Positions 1 through 9,464 of a stretch of 64,000 nucleotides of DNA are shown piece by piece. How positions within the stretch are numbered: position 1 is the stretch's first letter; each line of letters starts with the position of its first letter. The DNA is taken from assembly GCA_029552245.1 (NCBI GenBank), contig JAKPDW010000005.1:62001-126000 (forward strand), written 5' to 3'. The notes beneath the pieces were generated by a model, which saw nothing but the letters and a program-made list of their open reading frames with translations, made no database searches and was not told the DNA's origin. The stretch is from Deltaproteobacteria bacterium. GTDB lineage: Bacteria > Desulfobacterota > Desulfomonilia > UBA1062. The position numbers and the translations under genes were made by a program.

Positions 1-1
1 G

Positions 2-565
2 GTGAACCTCATCCGGCTGTCCATCAACAACCTTGCAGGGGTGCCCTCGGTGGTCTTCGGGCTCTTCGGCTTCGCGGTCTTCGTCAAGGGTTTCGGGTTC
101 GGGGTCTCCATCCTCTCGGGCAGCCTCACACTCGGCATCATGGCCCTGCCCGGGATCATATCGGCCTCCCAGGAAGCCATCCTGGCGGTCCCCCAGTCCT
201 ACCGGGAGGCGTCCCTCGCCCTCGGGGCGTCCCACTGGCAGACCATCAGGGAAATCGTCCTCCCCTCGGCCCTGCCGGGCATCCTCACGGGCATGATATT
301 GACCATCGGGAGGGTGGCGGGCGAGACCGCGCCCATCCTCTTCACGGCGGCGACGTTCTACACCAGGGGGTACCCGGACTCGATCTTCTCCGAGGTCATG
401 GCCCTGCCGTACCACATCTATGCGCTCATGACCGAGGGGACCAGGCCTGAGCTGCAGACCCCCATCGCCTACGGCTGCTCTCTCATCCTCCTGTGCCTGG
501 TGCTCGCCGTGTCCGCCCTCGCCATCGTGCTGAGACAGAGACAGAGGTTCTCCTATGGCTCTTGA
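2..565 (+). CDS. pstA: Phosphate ABC transporter permease PstA, 5' end outside window
   Basis: Inner-membrane permease of the high-affinity phosphate importer, paired with PstC and energised by PstB. Only the C-terminal ~187 residues are in the window; the frame is open to the left edge, so the true start lies upstream (the GTG at position 2 is just the first visible codon). Several hydrophobic helices are visible, and the ABC-permease EAA loop that docks on the ATPase is seen as [20 protein letters not shown]. The gene overlaps pstB by 11 bp, showing operon structure. Identification rests on the EAA loop plus the pstB-phoU neighbours. Confidence 0.93.
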   Translation: MNLIRLSINNLAGVPSVVFGLFGFAVFVKGFGFGVSILSGSLTLGIMALPGIISASQEAILAVPQSYREASLALGASHWQTIREIVLPSALPGILTGMILTIGRVAGETAPILFTAATFYTRGYPDSIFSEVMALPYHIYALMTEGTRPELQTPIAYGCSLILLCLVLAVSALAIVLRQRQRFSYGS

Positions 566-1316
566 GGCCAAGATCCGCGCATCCGACGTGCATTTCTACT
601 ACGGCCAGACCAGGGCCCTCACCGGGATCAGCATGGAGATCCACGAGAGGTGCGTCACCGCGCTCATCGGCCCCTCCGGGTGCGGGAAGTCCACCTTCAT
701 CAGGCTCCTCAACCGGATGAACGACCTCGTGCCCAACACCAGGGTTGAGGGCCGGATACTCCTGGACGGAAAGGACATCTACCACCCGAAGACCGACGTG
801 GTGGAGCTCAGGAGGAAGGTCGGCATGGTGTTCCAGAAACCGAACCCCTTCCCCAAGAGCATCTACGAGAACATGGCCTACGGGCTTCTCGTCGGGGGCG
901 TCAAGGACAGGGGGTTCATCGAGCACCGCGTGATAACCGCCCTCAAGAAGGCCGCCCTGTACGACGACGTCAAGGACCGCCTCCACGACAGCGCGCTCAA
1001 GCTCTCGGGAGGCCAGCAGCAACGGCTCTGCATCGCCAGGTGCCTGGTGGTGGAACCGGAGGTGATCCTCTTCGACGAGCCCTGCGCGAGCCTCGACCCC
1101 ATCTCCACCCGCAAGATCGAGGAACTCATCCTCGAACTCAAGAAGGACTACACCATCGTGATCGTCACCCACAACATGCAGCAGGCTGCGCGCGTCTCGG
1201 ACTACACGGCCTTCATGTACCTGGGGGAGCTCGTCGAGTACGACCGGACGGACAAGATCTTTACCGTCCCGAAGGAGCGCATGACAGAGGAATACCTGAG
1301 CGGAAAGTTCGGTTGA
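555..1316 (+). CDS. pstB: Phosphate ABC transporter ATP-binding protein PstB
   Basis: Cytoplasmic ATPase driving phosphate import through PstA/PstC. The 253-aa length is normal for the family. Visible motifs in order: Walker [10 protein letters not shown], the PstB-typical Q-loop stretch [20 protein letters not shown] signature LSGGQQQR, Walker B VILFDEP, and the switch histidine in VIVTHNM. The ATG at 555 lies inside the end of pstA (11-bp overlap), and phoU follows after 9 bp. In other bacteria such pst-phoU operons are PhoB controlled; no promoter can be judged because the operon begins outside the window. Confidence 0.97.
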   Translation: MALEAKIRASDVHFYYGQTRALTGISMEIHERCVTALIGPSGCGKSTFIRLLNRMNDLVPNTRVEGRILLDGKDIYHPKTDVVELRRKVGMVFQKPNPFPKSIYENMAYGLLVGGVKDRGFIEHRVITALKKAALYDDVKDRLHDSALKLSGGQQQRLCIARCLVVEPEVILFDEPCASLDPISTRKIEELILELKKDYTIVIVTHNMQQAARVSDYTAFMYLGELVEYDRTDKIFTVPKERMTEEYLSGKFG

Positions 1317-1325
1317 GGTCATCGT

Positions 1326-1985
1326 ATGCTGGAAGAGTCGAAGATCGTTCAGTTGAAGAAGGAGATCACGGAGTTCGCGACGCTCGTCGAGTCCATGGTC
1401 GACAAGAGCGTCTCGGGGCTCGAGGAACGAAGGGTGGATCTGCTCATGGAGGTCATCGAGCGCGACGAGCCCAGGGCGAACGACCATGAGATGGACATCG
1501 ACGAGCGCTGCGTCTCCATCATCGCGCAGCACCAGCCGGCGGGGAGGCCCCTCAGAACGGTCCTCATGGTGTCCCACATCAACAGCACCCTGGAACGGGT
1601 AGCCGACCACGCCGTCACCATAGCGGAAAGCGCCCTGTACCTCATCTCGCGCCCTCCGGTGAAGCAGCTCATCGATATCCCCCGGATGGCGCAGATGGTG
1701 GAGATCATGATCAAGGACAGCATCACCTCGTTCCTCAACGACGACGCCGAGCTCGCAAAGGGGGTGTGCGAGCGGGACGACACCGTCGACGGCCTGAGGG
1801 ACCAGATCGTGCGCGAACTCATCACCTACATGACCTCAGACCCCGCCACCATCGAGAGGGCCCTCCACCTCATGAAGATAACGAGCAACCTGGAGCGTAT
1901 CGCCGATCTGGCCACCAACATCTGCGAGGACGTGATCTACATGGTGAAGGGCAAGGTGATCAAGCATCACAAGGAGACCCTCTGA
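1326..1985 (+). CDS. phoU: Phosphate signalling regulator PhoU
   Basis: 219-aa PhoU, which links the Pst transporter to PhoR signalling and represses phosphate uptake when phosphate is plentiful. It shows the expected two three-helix bundles with duplicated acidic metal-binding motifs, seen as RVADHAVTIAES in the first half and RIADLATNICED in the second. It is the last gene of the visible pst operon and converges on the aldehyde ferredoxin oxidoreductase gene only 15 bp away, with no clear terminator between them. Confidence 0.95.
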   Translation: MLEESKIVQLKKEITEFATLVESMVDKSVSGLEERRVDLLMEVIERDEPRANDHEMDIDERCVSIIAQHQPAGRPLRTVLMVSHINSTLERVADHAVTIAESALYLISRPPVKQLIDIPRMAQMVEIMIKDSITSFLNDDAELAKGVCERDDTVDGLRDQIVRELITYMTSDPATIERALHLMKITSNLERIADLATNICEDVIYMVKGKVIKHHKETL

Positions 1986-2000
1986 GGCGGCCGGGGGAGG

Positions 2001-3839
2001 TCACTCTGCGAGGCCGAGCTCCTGGAGCCTGGCTGGAGAGGGTCTGCCGGTGACAGGGTCCCAGCCCTGCTCGTCGTAGTAGTCGGCGATCATTCCGCCT
2101 ATGTCCTCGAGGCTGAGCGCGGTACCGTCGACGTAGTCCCTGAAGCCTTCCCCGCCGTACCACGCGCGCGGGACCTCCCCTGGAGTGAGGCCGCGGCCCG
2201 CCCCTGCGTTCGCGAGGGCGAGGAGGGTCCAGGACCTGTCCGCACGCTCCGCCAGCTTCTCCGCGTCGGTCGGGATCCCGGTGACCGCCTCGTAGAGCCT
2301 CGCCAGGAGGCCCGCGCTGTAAAACCTGTTCACCTGGGCCCTCGCGCAGACGCCCAGGCTTCCGAGTATCGTGAACCAGCGGTGGGAGTACCTGAGCAGC
2401 CTGCCCACGTTCAGGCCGCGCCCGGCTCCTTCCCGCCCCTGAAGGATCCTCTTCACGGCCTGTTCAGGGACCCCCATGCGCGCCAGGTGGCCGGGGAAGA
2501 CCTCGAGCCCGCGCCTCGCGAAGTAGGTGGGCGACCCGGAGGCCCCGACGTGCGGGCCCCTGGGGTCGAGGATCTGTCCGAGCTCCATGGTCCCGAAATA
2601 CGTCCAGGGAAGCGCTGACAGCGGACCCACGTAGGTGACCATCCCCCTGAAGGTCGGGGGGGCGCACCGGAGGGCCTGCTCGCCGAACTCCCTCACGATC
2701 CGGTCGAACCCGCCTGCGAGCGTATCACCCACGCCGTCTCTCTCGACCACCTTGTCCGCCCACGAGAGCATGGACGACGGCGATGACACGTCGATGACTG
2801 GATCGCCCGAGATCAGGCCCATCTCCTGGAGGGAGGCGGCGAGCCTCATGATCCCGAAGAACTCGAACATGTCCATGCCCAGTTCGTCGAGGCGTGCGAT
2901 GCACCGGGCCGCATCCAGCGGGTCGGTCATGCCGTAGACGAGGGGCATGAAGAGGTTCACCGCGGAGCTCGAGCAGACGATATCCCCCGGAGCCGCCCCC
3001 TCGATCTTGAGCATGTCCTTGTCGCCCAGGGGGCACGACACGCACGCGAGCCTCCTGACCCTGAGCCGCCTGTACACCTCCGCAGGCACCACGGGCAGGG
3101 AGGACAGGAGGCCGAGGTCCTGCCAGGACGCCAGGTAGGGGTAGCGCCGTATCCTCTCCACGAGGCCATCTCTCAGCGAGCGGTAGAGGACGGGGTCGGC
3201 TACCCCGATACCCCTGCTTCCACCCGCCACGACGGCCTTGAGGTTCTTGGAGCCCATGACCGCGCCCAGCCCGCCCCTGCCGAGGGTGGAGACGCCGTCC
3301 ACGTACGCCATGGCAAAGGACACGAGCCGCTCGCCCGCAGGGCCGACCGCCAGGACCCCGGCCTGGGCGCCGTGCCTGGCCTTGAGCTCCTCGCACGTCC
3401 GTCCCGCCCCTTTTCCCGACAGCCAGGACGCGTCGAGCATGTCCACGCCGTCATCGTGGATCGAGAGATACACGGGACGGGAAGACGCCCCCTTCACGAC
3501 CACGTGATCGAAGCCCGCGTACTTCAGGCCGCACCCGAACGTCATCCCGCCGGCGCCGCACCACCCGATCGAGTTGCTGCAGGGAAGCGCGGAGACGGCG
3601 TAGACGCGCGAGGTCGCGGGAAGATCCGTCCCCACGAACGGGCCGGCTCCTATGACGACGGCGTTCTCCTGCCCCAGCGCGCCATGGGGGCCGGGGATGG
3701 CGCGTGCGGCCAGGGCGATGCACAGGCCGAGGCCTCCCCCGAACCGCTCGGCCTCGCGCTCGTCAAGCCGGCGCACCTCCACGGCACCTGTACCGAGGTC
3801 GACGATCGCCGTCCTTCCCGCGAACCCCTTCGAGCTCAA
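2001..3839 (-). CDS. Aldehyde ferredoxin oxidoreductase family protein with a substituted Fe-S ligand
   Basis: AOR family (tungsto-bispterin enzymes oxidising aldehydes to acids with ferredoxin, or the reverse), 612 aa, normal length. The start is a TTG at 3839 preceded by GGAGGGG; this TTG overlaps the TGA of the upstream ferredoxin gene (TTGA), so the two are translationally coupled. N-terminal AOR domain spans ~1-205, domains 2/3 follow. The [4Fe-4S] motif CxxCxxxC of the family appears as C266-VS-C269-PLG-D273, so the third cysteine is aspartate; the distal cysteine C498 (SLGVC) is present. Substrate is unknown. It may be an active AOR with an Asp-ligated or incomplete cluster, or a diverged paralogue. 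The adjacent ferredoxin is the likely redox partner. Confidence 0.9.
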   Translation of the reverse strand: MSSKGFAGRTAIVDLGTGAVEVRRLDEREAERFGGGLGLCIALAARAIPGPHGALGQENAVVIGAGPFVGTDLPATSRVYAVSALPCSNSIGWCGAGGMTFGCGLKYAGFDHVVVKGASSRPVYLSIHDDGVDMLDASWLSGKGAGRTCEELKARHGAQAGVLAVGPAGERLVSFAMAYVDGVSTLGRGGLGAVMGSKNLKAVVAGGSRGIGVADPVLYRSLRDGLVERIRRYPYLASWQDLGLLSSLPVVPAEVYRRLRVRRLACVSCPLGDKDMLKIEGAAPGDIVCSSSAVNLFMPLVYGMTDPLDAARCIARLDELGMDMFEFFGIMRLAASLQEMGLISGDPVIDVSSPSSMLSWADKVVERDGVGDTLAGGFDRIVREFGEQALRCAPPTFRGMVTYVGPLSALPWTYFGTMELGQILDPRGPHVGASGSPTYFARRGLEVFPGHLARMGVPEQAVKRILQGREGAGRGLNVGRLLRYSHRWFTILGSLGVCARAQVNRFYSAGLLARLYEAVTGIPTDAEKLAERADRSWTLLALANAGAGRGLTPGEVPRAWYGGEGFRDYVDGTALSLEDIGGMIADYYDEQGWDPVTGRPSPARLQELGLAE

Positions 3840-4075
3840 GCGGACCCCTCCCTCTGGCGTTCCGCCGCAAGCGCGCCGTAGAGGCAGCCCCCGACGCAGG
3901 CGAGGCATCCCGTGCAGGCGTCGTCGAACGAGATGTCGCAGGCAGGCCCGTCCATGCGGATGTGTATCCTCGCACGCATGGGGTTGAACATGCCCGTATG
4001 CCTGAACGAGCAGGCGAGCGCGCACCTGAGGCATCCCGTGCACTTCTCGGGATGCGTCGTGATCGATCTTTGCAT
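3836..4075 (-). CDS. Small 2x[4Fe-4S] ferredoxin-like protein, AOR partner
   Basis: 79-aa iron-sulfur protein. Two CxxCxxCxxxC blocks are visible, C12/C15/C18/C22 (CTGCLRCALAC) and C54/C57/C60/C64 (CTGCLACVGGC), plus an extra Cys46 in the linker, resembling electron-transfer subunits accompanying AOR-type and molybdo enzymes. The start is ATG at 4075; a GTG lies one codon upstream. The stop overlaps the AOR start by 4 nt, so it is very likely the electron acceptor/donor for that enzyme. An 80-bp gap separates it from the upstream beta-barrel gene on the same strand. Confidence 0.9.
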   Translation of the reverse strand: MQRSITTHPEKCTGCLRCALACSFRHTGMFNPMRARIHIRMDGPACDISFDDACTGCLACVGGCLYGALAAERQREGSA

Positions 4076-4155
4076 CACCCTGCCGGGATCGTCCCTCTCC
4101 ACCGGGAGCCTCCGCCTCTCACGCCCACCAACGGCGGCATCGGGGTGAGAGGGCC

Positions 4156-5745
4156 CTAAAAGTAGACCTTCGTGAGGAGGTACACCACGTCGTTCTTCTC
4201 GAACGCCCCGTACTTCGTCCGACTGTCGCCCGTTATCAGGACGTAGGCGAGCTCGAAGGAGGTGCTGTCGTACGGCTTGTAGATGAGCTTCGGCTTCACC
4301 ACCACCGCGGAGTACCCGTTCACGTCGCTCTTGTCGGGCATCTCCAGGAGGCAGTCGAGCACGGTCGTGAGCTCGTCGTGGAAGAACTTGTACTCGACGC
4401 GGGTCGCCAGGTAATCCTCGATACCGCCCATGAACCCCGGCCGCCCGAGGCCCAGCTCGGACCCCGCCTCCGGGGTGTACCTGAACTCGTCGTAGAAGCC
4501 GTGGTTGAACTGGACGTTCCAGTACAGGCCCGACCCGATCCCGAAGGTGTAGTCGAATCCGAGCGTGTACTTCCAGTAGGGTCGGTCGAAGAGGCGGATG
4601 ACGTCGGTCCTCGTCGTGGACATGAGCTTTGCCGTCCTCCTCACGACGTAGTCCTCGGGCCAGTAGCAGCCGGCCTCGGCCCAGACGCCCACCGATCGGA
4701 CCTCTCCCGCCAGGTCGAATCCCAAAACGTCCAGGCGCGGGTAGGACATGAGGGCGTTCAGGGTCGTCCCCTCCACGAGGGTGATGTCCGAGGAGATCGC
4801 ATGGATCAGCGGCAGGCCGGCATAGCCGTGGAAGTAGCTCACGCCCCAGTCCATATTGAAGGCGTTCCCCCCGACCCTCACCCCCACGGTCCCCTTCCCG
4901 GCCCTGTACTCGGGCGAAGAGTCGAGATCGACGCTCACCTCCCCCGTGGGGAACCCGTACGGGGCCGTCTGTTCCTCGAGCTCGTCCTCCATGAGGTCGG
5001 TGATCCTCTCCTTGAAGCCCTCGGGCAGGGAAGCGGGCCTGAAGGAGAGGAGGTAGACGAACTGGGCCTTGAGCTCCCACTCGGTGGGGAGGCGGTACTC
5101 GAGGTTGAACCCGTCCATGGGCAGGTGCTCCACGAAGTAGTCCGGGTCGAAGGAGAAGACGTTGCCGTAGTCCACGGGGTTCAGGTTGTCGATCACGTTG
5201 TACTCGTCGGAGGTACCCCAGCGGATGCGCTGTCGTCCCACGGTGAGGTCGACCCCTGCCGTCCCGAGGTCCATGACGGTGATCGAGGCCGCCTTCAGCT
5301 CGGTGGAGAGATCGGTCTCTTGTTCTGTGCCGCTCTCCTGCACCTCGAGCTGAGAGAGGTCCCGGACGTCGTGGCGCATGCCGTAGGTGAAGGCCAGGTG
5401 TGACTTGTAGCTGACCTTCTCCGAGACGTAGCCGTCGAGCTTGAGGTGGAGCTCGCCACGGTTGATGGCATAGTCCAGGGCCTCGTGGGGGTCGTACCTA
5501 TCGGACGCGTCGTCCTCGGTGTAGACGGAACCGTACAGCTTGACCGTCCCCTTCAGGTCGAACGAGCGCGAGCCTTCGTCCTGAGCCTTGAGCGTCGCCG
5601 CGCACGCGAGCACGAGCGCCGCGGCGCACACGAAGGCGGCGGCATGCTTCGCGCATGCGGGAGACCCCGGATGCCCCTCGCGTCTCAAGGCGGGGCAGGC
5701 CTGGGCGTCGTGCGCGCGGGGCAGGGTCAGGCGGCCCTCAATCAC
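4156..5745 (-). CDS. Outer-membrane beta-barrel protein, DUF1302-like
   Basis: 529-aa protein with an N-terminal secretion signal (basic stretch, then hydrophobic AAAFVCAAALVLACAATLKA) and a body of alternating amphipathic strands rich in Tyr/Trp, ending LLTKVYF; a C-terminal Phe with alternating hydrophobics is the usual BAM insertion signal. Overall character matches DUF1302/porin-like barrels often found beside LolA-like proteins and RND exporters. The GTG start at 5745 overlaps the upstream LolA-like gene by 8 bp. The exact family is inferred from sequence character and context; the substrate is unknown. Confidence 0.75.
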   Translation of the reverse strand: MIEGRLTLPRAHDAQACPALRREGHPGSPACAKHAAAFVCAAALVLACAATLKAQDEGSRSFDLKGTVKLYGSVYTEDDASDRYDPHEALDYAINRGELHLKLDGYVSEKVSYKSHLAFTYGMRHDVRDLSQLEVQESGTEQETDLSTELKAASITVMDLGTAGVDLTVGRQRIRWGTSDEYNVIDNLNPVDYGNVFSFDPDYFVEHLPMDGFNLEYRLPTEWELKAQFVYLLSFRPASLPEGFKERITDLMEDELEEQTAPYGFPTGEVSVDLDSSPEYRAGKGTVGVRVGGNAFNMDWGVSYFHGYAGLPLIHAISSDITLVEGTTLNALMSYPRLDVLGFDLAGEVRSVGVWAEAGCYWPEDYVVRRTAKLMSTTRTDVIRLFDRPYWKYTLGFDYTFGIGSGLYWNVQFNHGFYDEFRYTPEAGSELGLGRPGFMGGIEDYLATRVEYKFFHDELTTVLDCLLEMPDKSDVNGYSAVVVKPKLIYKPYDSTSFELAYVLITGDSRTKYGAFEKNDVVYLLTKVYF

Positions 5746-6505
5746 CCTTCACGTCCCTCTTCAGGTAGCGCTCCGTGAAGATCTCGTCCTTGAGCCCGGT
5801 ATCGTAGGTGATCTTCGAGATCTTCATGATCGTCGTGTGGTCCTTGGTCACGTCCTTCATCGAGATCTCGACAGGGGTCCAGTACCCCTGGATGCGCTCG
5901 TTCTTGATGGTCGAGGTCTTCCAGAGCCTGTTCGAGTCGTCGTAGAGATCCATCTTGCTTACCGTGAACTCCTTCTTGTCCACCCATGCCGTGACCCTGG
6001 GGTAGATGCGCTCGGAGGAGGGTTTCCGTTTGAGCTCGAGCACGTAGTCGTCCCCTTCCTCCCTCACGATCTTCGCGTCGTAGTGGCTCGAGTACTTGCC
6101 GGTGCTCAGGTCGTCGTTGGAGAGGTCAGAGCCTGCGAAGCTCTCCTTCCTCGCGTGGGACGCGATCCTCCTCACCCTGTCGAAGGCGCTCAGGTAGAGG
6201 TACATCTTGTCGTCGGCCAGACTCAAGAACCCGAGGTTCTTGATGTCCGCGGGCGAGACGAACTTGAGGAGGGACCAGTCGTCCTTGTCCCTGTAATGGC
6301 GTCTCCAGACCTTCATGCTCCGTTCCTTGGTCGTCGCGTCCTTGCCTTTCAGGATCATGACGATGTCCGCGACAGAGTCCTTGGACGCCGACTGGACCTC
6401 GTCCACCTTCTTCAAGACCTCGTTCCCGTCCATGGCGGACGCCTGGATCGTCCAGGCCGAGACCGCCGCCGCGATGACGATGCATACCACAGCAAGCCTT
6501 TTCAT
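5738..6505 (-). CDS. Outer-membrane lipoprotein-sorting (LolA/LolB-fold) protein
   Basis: 255-aa periplasmic protein of the COG2834-type 'outer membrane lipoprotein-sorting protein' group. The start is ATG at 6505 behind GGGAGGTG. The signal peptide is MKRLAVVCIVIAAAVSAW... with a likely cleavage after ASA. The mature part has the family pattern: MYLYLSAFDRVRRI, S-D-LSNDDL, and YPRVTAWVDKKEFTVSKMDLYD. This family is usually encoded beside an MMPL/RND exporter and a beta-barrel partner; here the barrel gene follows with an 8-bp overlap but no exporter gene is in the window. Probable role is moving a hydrophobic ligand or lipid across the periplasm. Confidence 0.85.
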   Translation of the reverse strand: MKRLAVVCIVIAAAVSAWTIQASAMDGNEVLKKVDEVQSASKDSVADIVMILKGKDATTKERSMKVWRRHYRDKDDWSLLKFVSPADIKNLGFLSLADDKMYLYLSAFDRVRRIASHARKESFAGSDLSNDDLSTGKYSSHYDAKIVREEGDDYVLELKRKPSSERIYPRVTAWVDKKEFTVSKMDLYDDSNRLWKTSTIKNERIQGYWTPVEISMKDVTKDHTTIMKISKITYDTGLKDEIFTERYLKRDVKGD

Positions 6506-6746
6506 CAGCACCTCCCGGAGAATCTTATGCTCTGCCTGTTCTGCCATATCGGGCAGCGTCTTCCAAGCCCCGAACACCGGCTGTCCGCCTGCGGGGCGGC
6601 GTCGCCGACCCTCATCACCGGCGACGTCCCCCGCCCCGGCCCACGGGATCTTCGCCGCGAGGCATCCCCCCTCGAACCCGGGCGCGCCTCGGCCGGCAAG
6701 GCCGGCTCGACGTCGCGGGCATGGGCGACGGGGGGCAGCCGGTGCC

Positions 6747-8138
6747 CTAGCTCACGAGCTCTTCGACGAGCCCCGCGATGGTGTCCACGTACCTGTCCAC
6801 GTCCCGCTCGGTCGCGGCGGGCCCCACGAGGGTCATCTCGTGCACCGGGGTCAGGAGGATGCCCCTGTTCGCGCACCAGACGTGGATGAGTGCGTCGAGC
6901 GGCCCCGTGAGCCCCTCGCTCACGATGTCGACGGCATTGTAGTCCACCTCGGAGAAGAGCGCCTCCGACCCGTTCTTCGGGGGCTTCGGGAGGAAGCGGA
7001 ACTCCACCCGGCACCCGATCCTCGCCACGTACCACTCGAGCCCGTGCCCGGCGATGACCCGCGCGAGACCCTGTTCCATGCGCGAGGCCAGCGCCTTCAT
7101 GCGCGAGAAGTTCTCGTCGGTCAGCACGTGCTCGAGCGCCGCCCGGATGCCGGCGACCGCGGTGGCGTTTCCCGAGAGGGTTCCCCCGAACCCGAAGAAG
7201 TTGTGCCACGGCAGCCGGGATGCCATCCAGTCCGAGATCTCGCGGGTGAAACCGAGCACCGCAGCCGGGTAACCGCCGGCAATGAACTTGCCTGCCACGA
7301 AGATGTCAGGCTCGAGCCCCATCTCGCCGGTCACCCCTCGGGGGCCTGCGCACAGAGAGTGCGTCTCGTCGATGAGCAGGAGCGTCCCGTACTTCCTCGT
7401 GAGCCTCCTCAGGGCCTCGTGGTAGCCAGGCTGCGGGTAGATGATGCCGATGTTCGTCATCACGGGCTCCGTGATGACGCACGCGACGTCACCCGGCGCG
7501 AGGGCCTCCTCGAGGGCGTCGACATCGTTGAAATCGATGACCTTCGTCATGAGGGAGGCGTCCTTCACGATCGGTCCGAGCATGCCGGGGATCGTCACGA
7601 GCTCGCCGAAGAAGTTCACCACGAGCGTCTCGTCGACAGACCCGTGGTACGTCCCGTTGAAGCAGAGCACGAGCTGCCTGCCCGTGAAGGACCTCGCCAC
7701 CTTCAAGGCCATGCGGTTCGCGTCCGTCGCGGTCATGAGCACCTGCCACGCGGGGAGGGAAAACCTGTGCTCGAGCTCCCTGCCCACCCAGATCACGTCC
7801 TCGGTGGGGAGCATAGTCGTGGTGCCACGCCTCCTCATCTGATCGTATATGGCCTCGACGATCTTCGGGTGGGCGTGGCCGCACAGGCCCCCCGTGTCCC
7901 CGAGGCAGAGATCCAGGTAGCTGTGGCCGTCGACGTCCACGACGGTCACCCCTTCGGCTTCAGCGACGAACACCGGGAAGCCGCCGGGCCAGATGCGCAT
8001 CCACGACATGGGCACGCCGCCCGTCCAGTTCCTTTTCGCCTCCTCGAACAGCGCCCTCGACCTCGGGCGAAGCCTAGCGAACCTTTCCTCCTCCTGTGCG
8101 AGCAGTTCCCGGACCTTCTCGAGGCTTATCCGCGCCAT
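6747..8138 (-). CDS. Class III PLP-dependent aminotransferase (GSA-AT/omega-AT type)
   Basis: 463-aa fold-type I aminotransferase. The PLP motif LLIDETHS (D257, contacts the pyridine nitrogen) and the Schiff-base lysine K284 in VAGKFIAGGYP are intact; an NGTYHGS phosphate/substrate loop precedes them. It resembles glutamate-1-semialdehyde aminomutase relatives annotated as 'aspartate aminotransferase family', but a true HemL role is not supported. It lies downstream of potABCD on the same strand, 294 bp after potD, so an amine or polyamine donor is a reasonable guess. Start ATG 8138 follows AAAGGGGGG. Confidence 0.88.
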   Translation of the reverse strand: MARISLEKVRELLAQEEERFARLRPRSRALFEEAKRNWTGGVPMSWMRIWPGGFPVFVAEAEGVTVVDVDGHSYLDLCLGDTGGLCGHAHPKIVEAIYDQMRRRGTTTMLPTEDVIWVGRELEHRFSLPAWQVLMTATDANRMALKVARSFTGRQLVLCFNGTYHGSVDETLVVNFFGELVTIPGMLGPIVKDASLMTKVIDFNDVDALEEALAPGDVACVITEPVMTNIGIIYPQPGYHEALRRLTRKYGTLLLIDETHSLCAGPRGVTGEMGLEPDIFVAGKFIAGGYPAAVLGFTREISDWMASRLPWHNFFGFGGTLSGNATAVAGIRAALEHVLTDENFSRMKALASRMEQGLARVIAGHGLEWYVARIGCRVEFRFLPKPPKNGSEALFSEVDYNAVDIVSEGLTGPLDALIHVWCANRGILLTPVHEMTLVGPAATERDVDRYVDTIAGLVEELVS

Positions 8139-8432
8139 GCAGCCCCCCTTTCACGGTTCATTCCCGTTCATGCACACGCCACGCACGACTCACAGACAGA
8201 CAATAAGACCTTTCTAGCACGCGTGGCGCCTCGGTGCAAACGCGGGCGATCCCGGAAGACAGGTCCTTGCGCACCCTGCCGGCAGGTTGGCGTGCTCACG
8301 CCCCTTGCGACGCCCGCGCCCGGGCCGGGCTCCTTCCGGCTCACGGGCACCGGTCTTCGGCGCGGGGTCGAACGGGAAAGACGCCCCGGGCCGGGAGCAC
8401 GGCCTCACGCACACTCCAGCGAACGGGCCGGA

Positions 8433-9464
8433 TCAGCGGGTCTTGAGCATTTCCCAGTATTTCTCGTAGATCCTTATCGCATCCCCCACGTCCGCCTGGA
8501 ACTCGCCCTTTTTGACCGTCTCGTCTCCCGGGTAGACCGCCTTGTGGTTCTTCGTCTTCGGCGAGAGCATGTTCTGGGCGGTCAGGTTCGCTGTGGCGTA
8601 CCCGATGAACTCGCAGTTCTTCTTGGCCACGTCCGGCCTGCACATGAAGTCTATGAAGAGGTGCGCCGCGTCGACGTCCCTGGCCGAGGAGGGGATCACC
8701 ATGTTGTCGACCCAGAAGATCGCCCCCTCCTTGGGGTAGACGAGCACGAGGTCCGGGGATTCCTGGTTCGCCTGGTAGACGGCCCCACCCCAGATCTGCC
8801 CGATGATCACCTCCTTGTTCAAGAACGGTTGCGCCGGGGAGTCGGAGTTGAAGACCTTCACGCTGGGCTTGAGCTTGAGGAGCTTCTCGTAGGCGAGCCG
8901 TATCTGGACGGGGTCCGTGGTGTTGCCCGAGTATCCCATGGACCTCAGCGCCATCGCGAAGACCTCCCTCACGTCGTCCATGAGGAGGACCTTGCCCTTG
9001 TACCTGGGGTTCCACAGGTCGTTCCAGCTCGTTATCGTCTTCGGATCCACCGCCTTCCTGTTGACCCCTATGGCCGAGGATCCCCACATGTACGGGACGC
9101 TGTAGGCGTTGCCGGGGTCGTACGCCTTGTCCATGAGCGTAGGGTTGAGGTGCCTGAGGTTGGGAAGCTTGGACTTGTCGAGCCTCGTAACGAGACCATG
9201 TTTGCGCATGCGCTCAACGTAGTACGTCGAGGGGAAGGCGACGTCGTATCCGCCCTTCTTCACGAGCTTGAGCTTCGCGAACATGGCCTCGTTGCTCTCG
9301 TAGGTGGCGTACCTGACCTTGATCCCCGTCTCCGCCTCGAACTGTTTGAGCACGTCGGGGTCGATGTACTCGGTCCAGTTGAAGACGTAGACCTGGCGGG
9401 CGGCGCCGAACAGGGCTGCAGGCAGCAATACCAGGGCGACCAGGAAGGCGAGCCTCTTCATCAT
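8433..9464 (-). CDS. potD: Spermidine/putrescine-binding periplasmic protein PotD
   Basis: 343-aa solute receptor for the polyamine ABC importer. It has a Sec signal peptide (MMKRLAFLVALVLLPAALFGA) and the family's opening VYVFNWTEYIDPDVLKQFE. Further PotD landmarks are YDVAFPSTYYVERM, a WGSSAIGVN block, GGAVYQAN and the FWVDNMVIP ligand-binding segment. The start overlaps the potC stop (ATGA) with an AAGGAG ribosome site. The 294-bp spacer beyond the gene contains a perfect 12-bp palindrome CCTGCCGGCAGG (8275-8286) but no typical T-tract terminator. Confidence 0.95.
   Translation of the reverse strand: MMKRLAFLVALVLLPAALFGAARQVYVFNWTEYIDPDVLKQFEAETGIKVRYATYESNEAMFAKLKLVKKGGYDVAFPSTYYVERMRKHGLVTRLDKSKLPNLRHLNPTLMDKAYDPGNAYSVPYMWGSSAIGVNRKAVDPKTITSWNDLWNPRYKGKVLLMDDVREVFAMALRSMGYSGNTTDPVQIRLAYEKLLKLKPSVKVFNSDSPAQPFLNKEVIIGQIWGGAVYQANQESPDLVLVYPKEGAIFWVDNMVIPSSARDVDAAHLFIDFMCRPDVAKKNCEFIGYATANLTAQNMLSPKTKNHKAVYPGDETVKKGEFQADVGDAIRIYEKYWEMLKTR

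Noticed and set aside
6747-8138. Assignment of the class III aminotransferase as HemL
   Set aside because: The general fold matches, but context (polyamine transporter) and motif details do not specifically support glutamate-1-semialdehyde aminomutase.
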